In this document: in pieces, positions 36,352 through 46,264 of the stretch
How the letters are laid out: each line of letters starts with the position of its first letter
How positions within the stretch are numbered: the first letter of the stretch is position 1
Assembly: GCA_012837895.1 (NCBI GenBank)
Contig: DUQH01000080.1
Location: 1 to 56,665 of the forward strand
Direction: 5' to 3'
DNA length: 56,665 bases
Origin: Candidatus Fermentithermobacillaceae bacterium
Lineage (GTDB): Bacteria > Bacillota > Sulfobacillia > Fermentithermobacillales > Fermentithermobacillaceae
Program-made: the position numbers and the translations under genes
The notes under the pieces: model-generated
What the model was told of the DNA's origin: nothing
What the model saw: only the letters and a program-made list of their open reading frames with translations
Databases searched by the model: none

Positions 36352-36933
36352 ATGGATGAAGTCTATTGGTCTGACGTAGGCGAGCGCCTTGGCCTCTCAA
36401 AATCCGTTATGAAAGAGATAAACGCCAGATTTGGGGCGATACTGGGAATCACCGCGTCTAACAAAGTGCCTAGAAGGGCTTTGGGTGCGATTTCCATGAT
36501 TGTGATCATGCAGGAACAAGGGTTTTCAGATGATGAAATCACAGAAGCCCTCATAGAAACCAAAGAAGGCCAGGGCTGGCCTGACATAGTCCTGGGCAGG
36601 ATTAGGGAAGAAACGGTGTCGACGGCAACCAGTGAACTTGCATCTAGGATTGTGGAAATGCCTGATGATTCAGGGCGGTCGTGGCTGGGTTGCCTTGAGG
36701 AGATGGCGAGGGAGCAAAGGCGCGAGACATCTGTACAGGATATGATCTTGGATCTAAGGCGAGAGATTTGCACAAATACAGTCTCTGAAAAGGAGCAAAT
36801 CCAGAGGCTGGTTCAAGTGGTTGAACGCCTTATTACAGAGGTCCGGGACTTAAGGTACGCGCTCGTCATGGCCGCTTCCAGGAAAGACAGGAAGAAGGGG
36901 CTCAAAGGACTGTCCAGATTGCTCAATCAGTGA
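36352..36933 (+). CDS. MerR-like DNA-binding protein with C-terminal coiled coil
   Basis: A 193-residue protein. The N-terminus (VYWSDVGERLGLSKSVMKEI, then VPRRALGAISMIVIMQEQGF) resembles a MerR-type winged helix; the C-terminal half is helical and charged (EKEQIQRLVQVVERLITEV) and ends in a basic tail (RKDRKKGLKGLSRLLNQ). This plan resembles RacA-type chromosome-anchoring proteins as well as ordinary regulators; I cannot decide between them. ATG 36352 has CTGGGGGAAG upstream; ATG 36334 and 36316 are alternatives. Its 3' end overlaps convergent ttcA by 11 bases. Confidence 0.65.
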   Translation: MDEVYWSDVGERLGLSKSVMKEINARFGAILGITASNKVPRRALGAISMIVIMQEQGFSDDEITEALIETKEGQGWPDIVLGRIREETVSTATSELASRIVEMPDDSGRSWLGCLEEMAREQRRETSVQDMILDLRREICTNTVSEKEQIQRLVQVVERLITEVRDLRYALVMAASRKDRKKGLKGLSRLLNQ

Positions 36934-37663
36934 CCGGCACTTGCCGCCAGACTGATTGGAGCACATTTTGCATCTTGCGCTTGAGTCCAGGTATTTTCAC
37001 GCTCAGTTCCGACACGACATCTTTCATGTACTGCCGGTTCGTATTGCCTGAGTAGCTACATGAAGGGGGAGCAACAGGAAGCCCAAGCCTGTCTGCGGCA
37101 CGCCTTATCCACGGCTCTTCCACGTACACCATGGGCCGTATAACCTCAATGTTACGCCGTGAGAGGTAAGTTTTCGGTTTGAAGCAACGTAAGCTTCCTT
37201 GGAAAAACATGTTTAGGAACAGAGTCTCTATGGCGTCATCCAAGGTGTGGCCCAAGGCTAATTTGTCGAATCCAAGATCGTTAGCTGCCTGGTGAAGGCT
37301 ACCTCTTCTAAGGTTGGCGCACAAAGAGCAAGGTGTCTTCTTCCCGTGTTGTTTGGTCACTATCCTGGCTACATTTGAGCTTATCACGTGGTGGGGGATT
37401 TCAATGCCGGCCAGGAAGCGGCTTATGGCTGAAAGCTGGGCTTCGCTGAACTGCCATGGCTCTCCGGGATCAATGGTCACAGCTTCCAGGGAAAACTTGG
37501 CAGGAGATCTCTTGCGTATATCTGCCAGGGCCCAGGCCATGAGCAGACTGTCTTTACCGCCTGAAACTGCAAGCAGTATGCGGTCACCATGCTGTATCAT
37601 CCGATAATCTGCTATTGCCTTGCCTATGCTGCTGAAAATACGCCTGTGGTGTTGCTTGCCCAC
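36923..37663 (-). CDS. ttcA: TtcA-like tRNA thiolation enzyme (PP-loop ATPase)
   Basis: A 246-residue ATP-pyrophosphatase of the TtcA/TtuA family, which thiolates tRNA (2-thiocytidine 32 in TtcA). The PP-loop is AVSGGKDSL; a CxxC (PCSLCANLRRG) and a third Cys (PSCSYSGN) could hold the [4Fe-4S] cluster; LGHTLDDAIETLFLN is the typical second motif. GTG 37663 is chosen because GGAGG lies six bases upstream; a frame to 37720 lacks a ribosome binding site. It is divergent from a cysteine desulfurase gene, the likely sulfur source. Assignment to TtcA rather than a paralogue is moderately sure. Confidence 0.82.
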   Translation of the reverse strand: MGKQHHRRIFSSIGKAIADYRMIQHGDRILLAVSGGKDSLLMAWALADIRKRSPAKFSLEAVTIDPGEPWQFSEAQLSAISRFLAGIEIPHHVISSNVARIVTKQHGKKTPCSLCANLRRGSLHQAANDLGFDKLALGHTLDDAIETLFLNMFFQGSLRCFKPKTYLSRRNIEVIRPMVYVEEPWIRRAADRLGLPVAPPSCSYSGNTNRQYMKDVVSELSVKIPGLKRKMQNVLQSVWRQVPVTD

Positions 37664-37832
37664 ATTTAACCTCCGCCTGTAAGTTGTGCGCCAGCTATAT
37701 TGTACATGTAGTTTTTTCACAGTAGAAGTGCCGGCAGCTTCAATGTGCTTTAATATATGGTGTGAGGCTGGGGATGAAAGAGGATAATATGAAGTAGGGC
37801 AGGAATCCCGTTCTGCTATTGGAGGTATGGAC

Positions 37833-39014
37833 TTGAGTACAAACTCTGCGCCTGTCTATATGGATAATTCAGCAACTACCAGGCCTTTTCCTGAAGTGAT
37901 AGAAGCCATGACTGACGTATACAGAGAGCAGTTTGGCAATCCGTCGTCACTTCACTGGATGGGTTATGAAGCTGAGAAACTTGTGAGCAAAGCCCGGAGG
38001 TCCGTTGCATCATTGTTGGGAACCGGGGAAGATCAGGTCTATTTCACTTCAGGTGGCACTGAAGCTAACAATTGGGCCATCTTTGGAAGTTTAAGGTCGG
38101 CGGGAGAAAGATATAAGCACGTCGTCACTTCAGCCGTGGAGCACCCGTCGATTCTGGCCACCATGGAGTATCTTGAGCAGCTGGGTTACAGGGTTTCAGT
38201 GGCTCCTGTGGACAGGTATGGCAGGGTGAACCCTGAAGAGGTTTTGTCACTGGTGGCGGAAGACACCTGTCTCGTATCGGTAATGTATGTACAGAATGAA
38301 ATAGGAGCAGTCCAACCCTGCGCAGAAATAGGAGCAGGCCTATCCGAAATGGGCCCGAGACGCCCGCGGTTTCACGTAGATGCTGTCCAGGGGTTTGCAC
38401 GGCTGGAGATTGACGTAAGTAAGTGGGGGATAGACCTTATAAGCATCAGTTCCCACAAAATCCACGGCCCCAAAGGGATGGGTGCGTTGTATATCCGGAA
38501 GGGCGTTCCCATGCATCCTTTGATCTTCGGCGGAGGCCAGGAGCAAGGACTCCGTTCAGGTACTGAAAATGTTCCTGCGATTGTAGGCTTCGGCGTGGCG
38601 TGCGACATTTGGGCTCAAATAGCTCACCAGGTAAGAGATAATCTGTACAACTTGAGAAAACGGCTTATAAGCGGAATTGCCGGTGTGTTCCCTGATGCGG
38701 TACTCAACGGTCCTCCACTTGAGAATGTTGCGCCTCATATCGTCAACTTCTCATTCCCCGGGTTCCGCGGTGAAACGCTTCTCAACGCCTTGGAGCAACG
38801 CAATGTGTTTGTGTCTACAGGGTCGGCGTGTTCTTCCCGGAAAAGCAAACCAAGCCCTGTAGTCCTTGCCTTAGGCAAGAGCGAAGCTGAAGCGCTGTCT
38901 GCTATCAGGTTTTCCATGTCACCCTTCACCACCGCTGAGGAAGTAGACATCACAGTGTCAGCTCTTGAAGACGCATTGAAGGAACTGGGCCCCTGGCGCA
39001 GGAAGTTAACTTAG
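37833..39014 (+). CDS. Cysteine desulfurase (NifZ/IscS-like)
   Basis: A 393-residue PLP enzyme that moves sulfur from cysteine as a persulfide. YMDNSATTRP at the N-terminus, the PLP lysine in SSHKIHGPKGMGALY and the catalytic Cys in STGSACSS are all present. TTG 37833 is preferred: GGAGG (37821-37825) is seven bases upstream, but ATG 37827 only one base away. It lies directly before thiI, like B. subtilis nifZ-thiI, so it probably feeds ThiI for 4-thiouridine. Confidence 0.93.
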   Translation: MSTNSAPVYMDNSATTRPFPEVIEAMTDVYREQFGNPSSLHWMGYEAEKLVSKARRSVASLLGTGEDQVYFTSGGTEANNWAIFGSLRSAGERYKHVVTSAVEHPSILATMEYLEQLGYRVSVAPVDRYGRVNPEEVLSLVAEDTCLVSVMYVQNEIGAVQPCAEIGAGLSEMGPRRPRFHVDAVQGFARLEIDVSKWGIDLISISSHKIHGPKGMGALYIRKGVPMHPLIFGGGQEQGLRSGTENVPAIVGFGVACDIWAQIAHQVRDNLYNLRKRLISGIAGVFPDAVLNGPPLENVAPHIVNFSFPGFRGETLLNALEQRNVFVSTGSACSSRKSKPSPVVLALGKSEAEALSAIRFSMSPFTTAEEVDITVSALEDALKELGPWRRKLT

Positions 39015-39058
39015 ACCGCTCTCGGGAGATACGACTAGCACATGAAGGAGCATGGACC

Positions 39059-40246
39059 ATGGAAAGAGTGTTACTAATCCGCTACGGGGAGATAAGTCTC
39101 AAAGGGCGAAACAGAAGACAGTTTGAGAACAGACTGCATGAAAACATTGTTAGCGCCCTTTCAGCCCTGGATAAGAATGCACGCGACAGGGTGTCCAGAT
39201 CCCATGGGAGGTTCTATGTAGCAGGCCTCCAGACGGCGCAGTTAGAAACACAGGCCATAGACGTACTGTCCCGCGTTCCGGGCATTGTAGCTATAAGCCC
39301 TGGGTTTGCAGTGGACAGCGACCTGGAGGCAATCAAAAAGGCCGCCATATCTGCAGTAAAACTAGCTATGGAAGACTTAAGCCAGCCTGTGACTTTCAAA
39401 GTTGACACCAGGAGGGCGGACAAGAGTTTTCCCCTTACTTCGCCTGAAGTGAATCAGGAATTAGGGGCGGCTATTCTCAGGAATGTGCCCGGGATCGGCG
39501 TGGACGTGCACAACCCCTCTATTCATCTGACTGTCGAGATTCGTCCAGGACGCACTTATATCTACAGGGGCCAGGTGCCAGGCCCAGGCGGATTGCCTGT
39601 AGGTACGTCAGGCAGGGGGATCCTGCTCCTTTCAGGAGGCATTGACAGTCCTGCGGCAGGCTACCTGGCCATGAAGCGGGGAGTAGCCGTGGATGCGCTG
39701 CACTTCTGGAGCTACCCTATAACCGGTGTGCGCGCCAGGGACAAAGTGGTTGATATATGCAAAGTCCTGAGGAAGTATAGCCCCGATCTAAGGCTCTTGG
39801 TAGCCCCGTTTACGAAAATCCAGACTGAGATCATGGACAAGTGTCCTGAGAAGTACCGGGTAATAATCATGAGGCGGATGATGATGAGGGTAGCTTCTAG
39901 CATCTGCCGGGACGTGGGTGGGCTGGCCATTTTCACAGGCGACAACCTGGGACAGGTTGCCAGCCAGACGCTTGAGAGTTTGAGGGTAATCGGAAGCGTT
40001 TCAGAATACCCGGTGTTAAGGCCGCTTCTGTGTTTTGACAAGGTGGAGACTGTACGCCTGGCCCAACAAATCGGCACCTACGACATCTCAATATTGCCCT
40101 ACGAAGATTGCTGTTCAGTATTTGTACCTAAACATCCTGTAACCAAGCCGCGGCTGGACGCGGCTGAAGAGGCAGAAGAGTTCCTTGATGTTGACGCACT
40201 TGTCGAGGAGTGTGCCACGAACACTGAAGTGTTTGACCTGGGCTAG
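39059..40246 (+). CDS. thiI: tRNA 4-thiouridine synthase ThiI
   Basis: ThiI makes 4-thiouridine at tRNA position 8 (and can serve thiamine synthesis). The 395-residue protein has a ferredoxin-like N-terminus (LLIRYGEISLKGRNRRQFE), a THUMP domain and a PP-loop ATPase (LLSGGIDSPAAGYLAMKRG). It lacks the C-terminal rhodanese domain of the E. coli protein, as is usual in Gram-positives, so sulfur must come from the adjacent desulfurase. ATG 39059 is preceded by AAGGAG. Confidence 0.95.
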   Translation: MERVLLIRYGEISLKGRNRRQFENRLHENIVSALSALDKNARDRVSRSHGRFYVAGLQTAQLETQAIDVLSRVPGIVAISPGFAVDSDLEAIKKAAISAVKLAMEDLSQPVTFKVDTRRADKSFPLTSPEVNQELGAAILRNVPGIGVDVHNPSIHLTVEIRPGRTYIYRGQVPGPGGLPVGTSGRGILLLSGGIDSPAAGYLAMKRGVAVDALHFWSYPITGVRARDKVVDICKVLRKYSPDLRLLVAPFTKIQTEIMDKCPEKYRVIIMRRMMMRVASSICRDVGGLAIFTGDNLGQVASQTLESLRVIGSVSEYPVLRPLLCFDKVETVRLAQQIGTYDISILPYEDCCSVFVPKHPVTKPRLDAAEEAEEFLDVDALVEECATNTEVFDLG

Positions 40247-40296
40247 GTGCTACTGCAGATAGGCGTTGCGGCAAGATCCGTGCTATTGCGGGGCAT

Positions 40297-40325
40297 TTGT
40301 GCCGTTGCCCCGGCAAAACTATAAT
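40297..40325 (+). promoter_or_regulatory. Predicted sigma-A promoter before miaB
   Basis: TTGTGC (40297-40302) and TATAAT (40320-40325) are spaced by 17 bp. It overlaps a stem GGGGCA (40290-40295) / TGCCCC (40306-40311), which lies downstream of thiI but is not followed by a T-run. Confidence 0.65.
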
Positions 40326-40368
40326 ATGAGGGTAGAGACTATACCATCCGGAGTGCAAGATTATAGAA

Positions 40369-41742
40369 ATGAAGGATAACAAACTCACCTACTTCATAGA
40401 GACATTTGGGTGCCAGATGAACGAGAGGGACTCTGAGTCTATCGCCGGCCTGTTGGAGCGGGAGGGGTTTTCGCCGGCGCAAAATGCGTCCGATGCAGAC
40501 GTGGTAGTTGTAAATACATGCGCAGTAAGGCAATCTGCCGAGGAAAAGGTATGGAGCCACTTAGGAAAACTGGCCTATGAATCCGGCAGAAGCGGCAAGG
40601 TTCCTGTAATGGTGTTGGCAGGGTGTATGGCCCAGCTGCCCCAGACAATAGAAAGGATAAAGCGGAGAGTCCCGTATGTGAGAGTTGCAGTGGGCCCGGG
40701 GCACATCCACAGGATTCCGGAACTGGTGCGGCAGGCGCGCGAACAGCCATCTGCGAAACTGGTTACAGCGGTTTCCCCTAACAGGACTGAAGCGCACAGG
40801 ACCGAATCTACCCAGATGCTTCCGGAGCGACTCCCTAGGATCAAAGTGCCTGGTGTAAGCGCATATGTGACAATTATGTACGGGTGCGATAATTTCTGCT
40901 CATATTGTATCGTGCCCTATGTGAGAGGCCCCCAGGTATCACGTGAACCCAGGTTCATTATCCGGGAGATTGAGGAGCTTGTGAGCCAGGGATATGCCGA
41001 AATCACCCTTTTGGGGCAGAACGTAAATGCCTATGGGCATGACTTGGATAACGGCACAGGATTTGCCCGGCTATTGGAACAGATTGACCGGATACCGGGC
41101 ATCCGGAGGATACGCTATTTCACGTCCCATCCCAGGGATTTCACCGAAGATATGGTTGACACAATAAAGCAATCCAGCCATGTTTGCGAGCACTTCCACC
41201 TGCCTCTCCAATCCGGGAGCAACCGGATACTCAAACTGATGCACAGGGGGTATACCCGGGAAGAGTACATGGAACTGGTTCACTATATCAAAGAGCAAAT
41301 CCCAGCTGCCTCTGTCACCACCGATATCATAGTCGGGTTTCCAGGAGAGACGGGCGAAGATTTTCAAGACACCCTTGACTTGGTTGAACAGCTGAGGCTG
41401 GACGGTGCATTTATGTTCATATTTTCGCCAAGATCAGGTACAGCCGCTGCCAGGATGGACAATCAGCTTTCCCGGAAACAAAAATCTGATAGGCTACAGG
41501 CACTGGCAAAGCTACAAAATCAGATTACGAAAGATATCAACAAGTCACTAATAGGAACTGTTCAAGAAGTGCTTATCGAAGAACCTGATCCTAAGAACCC
41601 AGAGTATTACCGCGGACGTACCCGCACAAACAAGCTTGTAGTATGTACCTCTAAATGGCCGCGACCAGGCGATATGGTGAACGTAAGAATAGAGGAAGCA
41701 GGCACATGGTACCTGAAAGGCCCTGTAGTCGAGGCCGGATAA
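40369..41742 (+). CDS. miaB: tRNA-2-methylthio-N6-dimethylallyladenosine synthase
   Basis: A 457-residue radical-SAM methylthiotransferase that adds the ms2 group to i6A37 in tRNA, downstream of MiaA. The N-terminal UPF0004 domain holds the auxiliary-cluster cysteines in FGCQMNERDSE, NTCAVR and AGCMAQ. The radical-SAM motif is CDNFCSYCIVPY (CxxxCxxC), and a C-terminal TRAM domain follows. No strong ribosome binding site precedes ATG 40369. It is the first gene of a likely miaB-mutS-mutL operon. Confidence 0.96.
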   Translation: MKDNKLTYFIETFGCQMNERDSESIAGLLEREGFSPAQNASDADVVVVNTCAVRQSAEEKVWSHLGKLAYESGRSGKVPVMVLAGCMAQLPQTIERIKRRVPYVRVAVGPGHIHRIPELVRQAREQPSAKLVTAVSPNRTEAHRTESTQMLPERLPRIKVPGVSAYVTIMYGCDNFCSYCIVPYVRGPQVSREPRFIIREIEELVSQGYAEITLLGQNVNAYGHDLDNGTGFARLLEQIDRIPGIRRIRYFTSHPRDFTEDMVDTIKQSSHVCEHFHLPLQSGSNRILKLMHRGYTREEYMELVHYIKEQIPAASVTTDIIVGFPGETGEDFQDTLDLVEQLRLDGAFMFIFSPRSGTAAARMDNQLSRKQKSDRLQALAKLQNQITKDINKSLIGTVQEVLIEEPDPKNPEYYRGRTRTNKLVVCTSKWPRPGDMVNVRIEEAGTWYLKGPVVEAG

Positions 41743-41769
41743 CAGATTTGAGGACCGGAGGTCGATTTA

Positions 41770-44463
41770 TTGTCAGGCAAGACTCCTATGATGCGTCAGT
41801 ATGAGGTGCTCAAAGCAAAGTACCGGGATTGTCTGCTTTTCTTCAGGCTCGGCGACTTTTATGAGATGTTTTTCGAGGACGCGAAAACAGGGTCAGAAGA
41901 ATTGGGCATTGCGCTTACCAGCCGGGGCTCGGTGAAAGGCGAGCGGGTCCCAATGTGCGGGGTGCCTTACCATTCAGTTGATGAGTACATAAGAACCCTT
42001 GTGTCCAAAGGGTACAAAGTTGCCATCTGCGAGCAAGTGGAAGACCCGTCAAAGGCAAAAGGGCTCGTGAAAAGAGACGTGGTAAGAGTCATAACTCCTG
42101 GTACGTACTGGGAAGGAGCAGAGGACGCTGCTTCAAACTACTTATCTGTAGTGTATGTAGGATACAAGGGGTTGGGGCTTGCCGGTTCAGTGGGGTTGTG
42201 TTCGGCTGACCTGTCTACTGGAGAAGTGCTGCTTGCCTGGTTTGACCCTGAGCAGACAGACGGTGGACCAAATCTCCACTTGAACAACGTCCTAGATGAA
42301 CTCACCCGCTTGCTGCCAAAGGAATGTGTGTTTCCTGCGAGCTTGGAAGGGACAAGCTTAGTTGGGGCAGTGTCAAAGAACCTCCCCGGGGTTCCTGTGA
42401 GTTTCCAGGATGATGATGAGTTTTGCCCTGAGAAGTACCTGAACTTGTTTGAGACAGGGTGGGGGCTAAACGATCTACCGGAACCTGCATACAGGGCGCT
42501 GGCAGGACTAATGGCTTACCTGGATGCCACTCAGATGATGGAACCAAGCCACCTGAAAAGACCCAGTCTTTATCTAGAAGAAGCTTTTGTGGAACTCGAT
42601 CAAGCTACCAGGAGAAACCTTGAACTGACTAAGCGCCTTCAAGGTGAAACCTACGGTTCACTTGCCTGGGTTCTGGACAAGTGTTGTACCACCATGGGGT
42701 CCAGGTTGCTGAAAAAATGGATAGAGCGTCCGCTGAGGGATCCTGTTTCGATACAGGAGAGGCTGGATGCAGTAGACGAAATCCATAGCAACGCATCATT
42801 GAGGAACAGCTTGCGGCAATCCCTTTCAGGCATCCGGGATTTGGAAAGGCTGGTTGCAAGGATTTCTTACAGGTCATGTAGCGCAAGGGACCTGATTGCG
42901 GTTGCTGCTTCCCTGGAACAAGTACCCCGTCTTAAGGAGCAAACAGCAGCTACTTCATCCCGCCTGCTTCAACGGATATCAGGTAACCTTGATGAAGTGC
43001 CTGAAGTGGCCAGTGCTATACGGGCAGCTATCGTGGATGATCCCCCGGTATCTGTGACAGAAGGGGGCATAATACGTCCAGGATACAGTCCTGAGGTGGA
43101 TGGACTGAGAGATCTGGCTACCGGGGGCAAACACTGGCTGGTTGAACTTGAAGCCAGGGAGCGGGAGAGGACCGGCATAAGATCCCTCAAGGTGGGATAT
43201 AACAGGGTTTTCGGATATTACTTGGAAGTGACCAAGCCCAACCTGAGTCTGGTGCCTGATGACTACATAAGGAAGCAGACGCTGGTATCGGCTGAGAGGT
43301 TCATCACCCCTGAGCTAAAAGAGAAAGAAACCGCCATTCTAGGAGCAGAAGAAAAACTGTTCAAAGAAGAGTACAGGCTCTTCTGTGAGTTGCGGGATTT
43401 TGTCGAATCCCATATCAGGAGATTGCAGCAGACTGCTGCAGCTATAGCCCAGCTGGATGTATGCTGCAGCTTAGCTGAAGTTGCATGCCTTTACGGGTAC
43501 GTCAGGCCTGAGGTGACCGGGGACGGGCCTATTATCATTAAAGAAGGGCGGCATCCTGTGTTGGAAAGGGTGCTTCCGCCTGGCAGTTTTGTGCCCAATG
43601 ACCTGGTACTCGACGAAAAGCAGAGCGTCTTGATTATCACCGGCCCTAATATGGGCGGCAAGTCAACCTATTGCCGTCAAACTGCCCTAATAGTGCTCAT
43701 GGCTCAAATGGGTTCATTTGTGCCATGCAGGTCTTGTACTATTTCGTGTGTGGACAGGATTTTTGCCAGGGTAGGCGCGTATGATGACTTGGTCCTGGGC
43801 CAGTCTACCTTCATGGTTGAGATGGACGAAGTGTCACGAATCCTGCGCAATGCCACTTCAAAGAGCCTTGTGATTCTTGATGAAATCGGCAGGGGCACCA
43901 GTACTTTCGACGGGCTTTCCGTTGCATGGGCAGTTGTAGAATTCTTGGCAGATAAGAAGACCATGGGCGCCAGGGGGCTTGTAGCTACCCACTACCGTGA
44001 ACTAACCCTGCTTTCTGATTTGAAAGAGGGGGTAGCCAATTATCACGTCACTGTCAAGAAATCAGGCGATGATATTGTGTTCCTAAGGAAAGTCCGGAAG
44101 GGGGTAGCCGAAGGCAGCTTCGGGATAGACGTTGCCCGTATGGCGGGCTTGCCTGACAGTGTGACGGCTAGGGCCAGGGAGATCCTTCATGCCCTTGAAA
44201 CTGAAGCCCGCAAAGGCGGTTCGGCCAAAGGAATTCTGGGCAAAGTGGCTTCGAGGAGTTCAGGAACTATGTTTGTACCTGAAGGCCAACATCTGTTGCT
44301 GGGTGCCGGGAGTTCACGTCCTGAAGATCATGTGCCTGAGAGTCACAGGGTAGTGATTTCCAAACTCAAGTCCCTTGATGTAAACAGCATGACGCCTCTG
44401 CAAGCCTTGGAACTACTACATACGGTTACGCAAGAATTGCGCCGTGAACAGGGTGATACCTAA
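41770..44463 (+). CDS. mutS: DNA mismatch repair protein MutS
   Basis: MutS recognises mismatches and recruits MutL. The 897-residue protein has the mismatch-reading Phe-x-Glu at F30-E32 (GDFYEMF), the clamp and lever domains, Walker A GPNMGGKSTYCRQ and Walker B LDEIGRGTSTFDG, and ends with a MutS C-terminal tail. The start is TTG 41770 with CGGAGGTCG upstream. Its stop overlaps the mutL ATG by one base (TAATG). Confidence 0.98.
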   Translation: MSGKTPMMRQYEVLKAKYRDCLLFFRLGDFYEMFFEDAKTGSEELGIALTSRGSVKGERVPMCGVPYHSVDEYIRTLVSKGYKVAICEQVEDPSKAKGLVKRDVVRVITPGTYWEGAEDAASNYLSVVYVGYKGLGLAGSVGLCSADLSTGEVLLAWFDPEQTDGGPNLHLNNVLDELTRLLPKECVFPASLEGTSLVGAVSKNLPGVPVSFQDDDEFCPEKYLNLFETGWGLNDLPEPAYRALAGLMAYLDATQMMEPSHLKRPSLYLEEAFVELDQATRRNLELTKRLQGETYGSLAWVLDKCCTTMGSRLLKKWIERPLRDPVSIQERLDAVDEIHSNASLRNSLRQSLSGIRDLERLVARISYRSCSARDLIAVAASLEQVPRLKEQTAATSSRLLQRISGNLDEVPEVASAIRAAIVDDPPVSVTEGGIIRPGYSPEVDGLRDLATGGKHWLVELEARERERTGIRSLKVGYNRVFGYYLEVTKPNLSLVPDDYIRKQTLVSAERFITPELKEKETAILGAEEKLFKEEYRLFCELRDFVESHIRRLQQTAAAIAQLDVCCSLAEVACLYGYVRPEVTGDGPIIIKEGRHPVLERVLPPGSFVPNDLVLDEKQSVLIITGPNMGGKSTYCRQTALIVLMAQMGSFVPCRSCTISCVDRIFARVGAYDDLVLGQSTFMVEMDEVSRILRNATSKSLVILDEIGRGTSTFDGLSVAWAVVEFLADKKTMGARGLVATHYRELTLLSDLKEGVANYHVTVKKSGDDIVFLRKVRKGVAEGSFGIDVARMAGLPDSVTARAREILHALETEARKGGSAKGILGKVASRSSGTMFVPEGQHLLLGAGSSRPEDHVPESHRVVISKLKSLDVNSMTPLQALELLHTVTQELRREQGDT

Positions 44464-46193
44464 TGCAAGCTCCCATCAGGAAATTGGATCCTTTGCTTTC
44501 CAGCCAAATAGCTGCAGGAGAAGTTGTAGAACGGCCTGCATCAGTTGTAAAGGAATTGGTCGAAAACGCCATTGATGCCGGAGCCGACAGGATCTCAATA
44601 GAGATAGTTGACGGGGGAATGGAACTGATCAGGGTGAGCGACAATGGCCGTGGAATGACCCGGGAAGACGCCCTCTTGTCCCTTGAACGGTTTGCCACAT
44701 CAAAGATAAGCTCAATAAGCGATCTGGATAATATGGAGACGCTTGGTTTCAGGGGTGAAGCCCTGCCCTCGATCGCGTCATGTTCGAGAATAGTGATGGA
44801 AACCAAGACGGCAGACTCTGAAACCGGGACCTATTTGCGTGTTGAGGGTGGCAACATGATTGACGTTGCAGAAAAAGGGCTGCCCCAAGGTACCACCATT
44901 ACAGTAACAGATTTGTTCTTCAATACCCCTGCCCGGTTTAAGTTCATGAAATCGAGGGCCACTGAAAGGAACGCAGTGGTTGAAACTGTTGAGCGGCTTG
45001 CCCTTGCGTGGCACCACATAAGCTTTACCCTCATGTCCCAGGGTAGGGCGGTGCTTCATACAACAGGCAAAGGACTGGAGGATGCACTGGCAAACATATT
45101 CGGGCCTGAAACAATTGAGTCAATGGCGGAAGTGTCAGGCGATTATGGCGGCATCAGGATCTGCGGTTTTGCAGGCCTGCCCAGATGTTACCGGAGGACC
45201 AGGGACAGGCAGTTGTTTTCTGTCAACCAGAGGCCGGTGAAAAATACTTCGCTTGGGTGGGCGCTGGATCACGCTTATGCCGGCCTGTTGCCGCCCAAGA
45301 CGTACCCCGTGGCGGTAATAGACCTCTCACTTGAACCAGGCGCCATAGACGTAAACGTACACCCTACAAAAGCAGAGATAAGGTTCGGGAATGAATCCCT
45401 TATAAGGCGCAGTATTACCCAAAGCGCGAAAGATGCTCTATCCCGTGCGGGCTACCTGAGTGAACCTGAAGCCAGGCACGGTCAGCCTCTTGGTAGGCAG
45501 GGTCAACCGGCTAGCATGTTCACGCCAAGAAGAGAGAATCAGCAAGATATCATCCAAGGCATCAGGCAGATGCAGATACAACCGTCAACCTTTCATGAGA
45601 AAGGGCCTCAGTTGATAGGTGAAGACACTTGTGAATGGCAGTACTTGGGCTCACTTCAGGACATATATCTTGTAGCTAAGACACCTCAATCCCTGCTTGT
45701 CATTGACCAGCATGCTCTAGCCGAAAGCCTTGCATATCACTCCATGTGCAGGGGGGAAAGCAGCAGCCAGGAGCTGTTGCTCCCTGAGGTCATCCAGTTG
45801 GAACCAACGGAAGCCTTGCTTTACGAGGAGTACAGGGATGAGTTGGAACAGGTTGGGTTCTCAACCAGGCTCATTGGCACACGGACTGTGTTGGTAACAG
45901 GAGTACCTGTTATCCTAGGACAACCCCTACCGGCAGCTTCAGTCAAACAGGTATTATTAACCGCCTATGAAGGATCACAGGACATGTCCCCCGACAGGGC
46001 CGTGGCGCAAGCCCGGATAGCTACCGCTGCCTGCCATGCATCCATCAAGGCCAAACAGTCCCTGACCAGACAGGAGGCACAGGTGTTGGTACAATCCCTG
46101 TGGGCCAACCCTGAAGCCCGGACATGCCCCCACGGAAGGCCGACAGTGCATGTAATTCCGGTTGCTGAGTTGAACAGGTTTTTCGGCCGTTAG
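44463..46193 (+). CDS. mutL: DNA mismatch repair protein MutL
   Basis: A 576-residue GHKL ATPase with an endonuclease C-terminus. ATP-binding motifs are ELVENAIDAGA, SDNGRGM and RGEALPSIAS. The C-terminal domain has the endonuclease motif DQHALAESLAYH (from D415), ACHASIKA and CPHGRPT. The usual motif is DQHA-x2-E-x4-E; here the final Glu is His426, which may still bind metal. mutH is absent, as expected for a nicking MutL. Start overlaps mutS. Confidence 0.97.
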   Translation: MQAPIRKLDPLLSSQIAAGEVVERPASVVKELVENAIDAGADRISIEIVDGGMELIRVSDNGRGMTREDALLSLERFATSKISSISDLDNMETLGFRGEALPSIASCSRIVMETKTADSETGTYLRVEGGNMIDVAEKGLPQGTTITVTDLFFNTPARFKFMKSRATERNAVVETVERLALAWHHISFTLMSQGRAVLHTTGKGLEDALANIFGPETIESMAEVSGDYGGIRICGFAGLPRCYRRTRDRQLFSVNQRPVKNTSLGWALDHAYAGLLPPKTYPVAVIDLSLEPGAIDVNVHPTKAEIRFGNESLIRRSITQSAKDALSRAGYLSEPEARHGQPLGRQGQPASMFTPRRENQQDIIQGIRQMQIQPSTFHEKGPQLIGEDTCEWQYLGSLQDIYLVAKTPQSLLVIDQHALAESLAYHSMCRGESSSQELLLPEVIQLEPTEALLYEEYRDELEQVGFSTRLIGTRTVLVTGVPVILGQPLPAASVKQVLLTAYEGSQDMSPDRAVAQARIATAACHASIKAKQSLTRQEAQVLVQSLWANPEARTCPHGRPTVHVIPVAELNRFFGR

Positions 46194-46214
46194 GTGTAAC
46201 CGCAGCCCATACTA

Positions 46215-46220
46215 TATAAT
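46215..46220 (+). promoter_or_regulatory. Possible -10 element before miaA
   Basis: TATAAT at 46215-46220 lies within a CCCAT (46206-46210) / ATGGG (46219-46223) inverted repeat. No good -35 hexamer is seen at 16-18 bp, so the promoter is tentative. Confidence 0.35.
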
Positions 46221-46264
46221 GGGATTATTAGGGGCAATCGAACGTATGAGAGGGTGTAGGGGTT

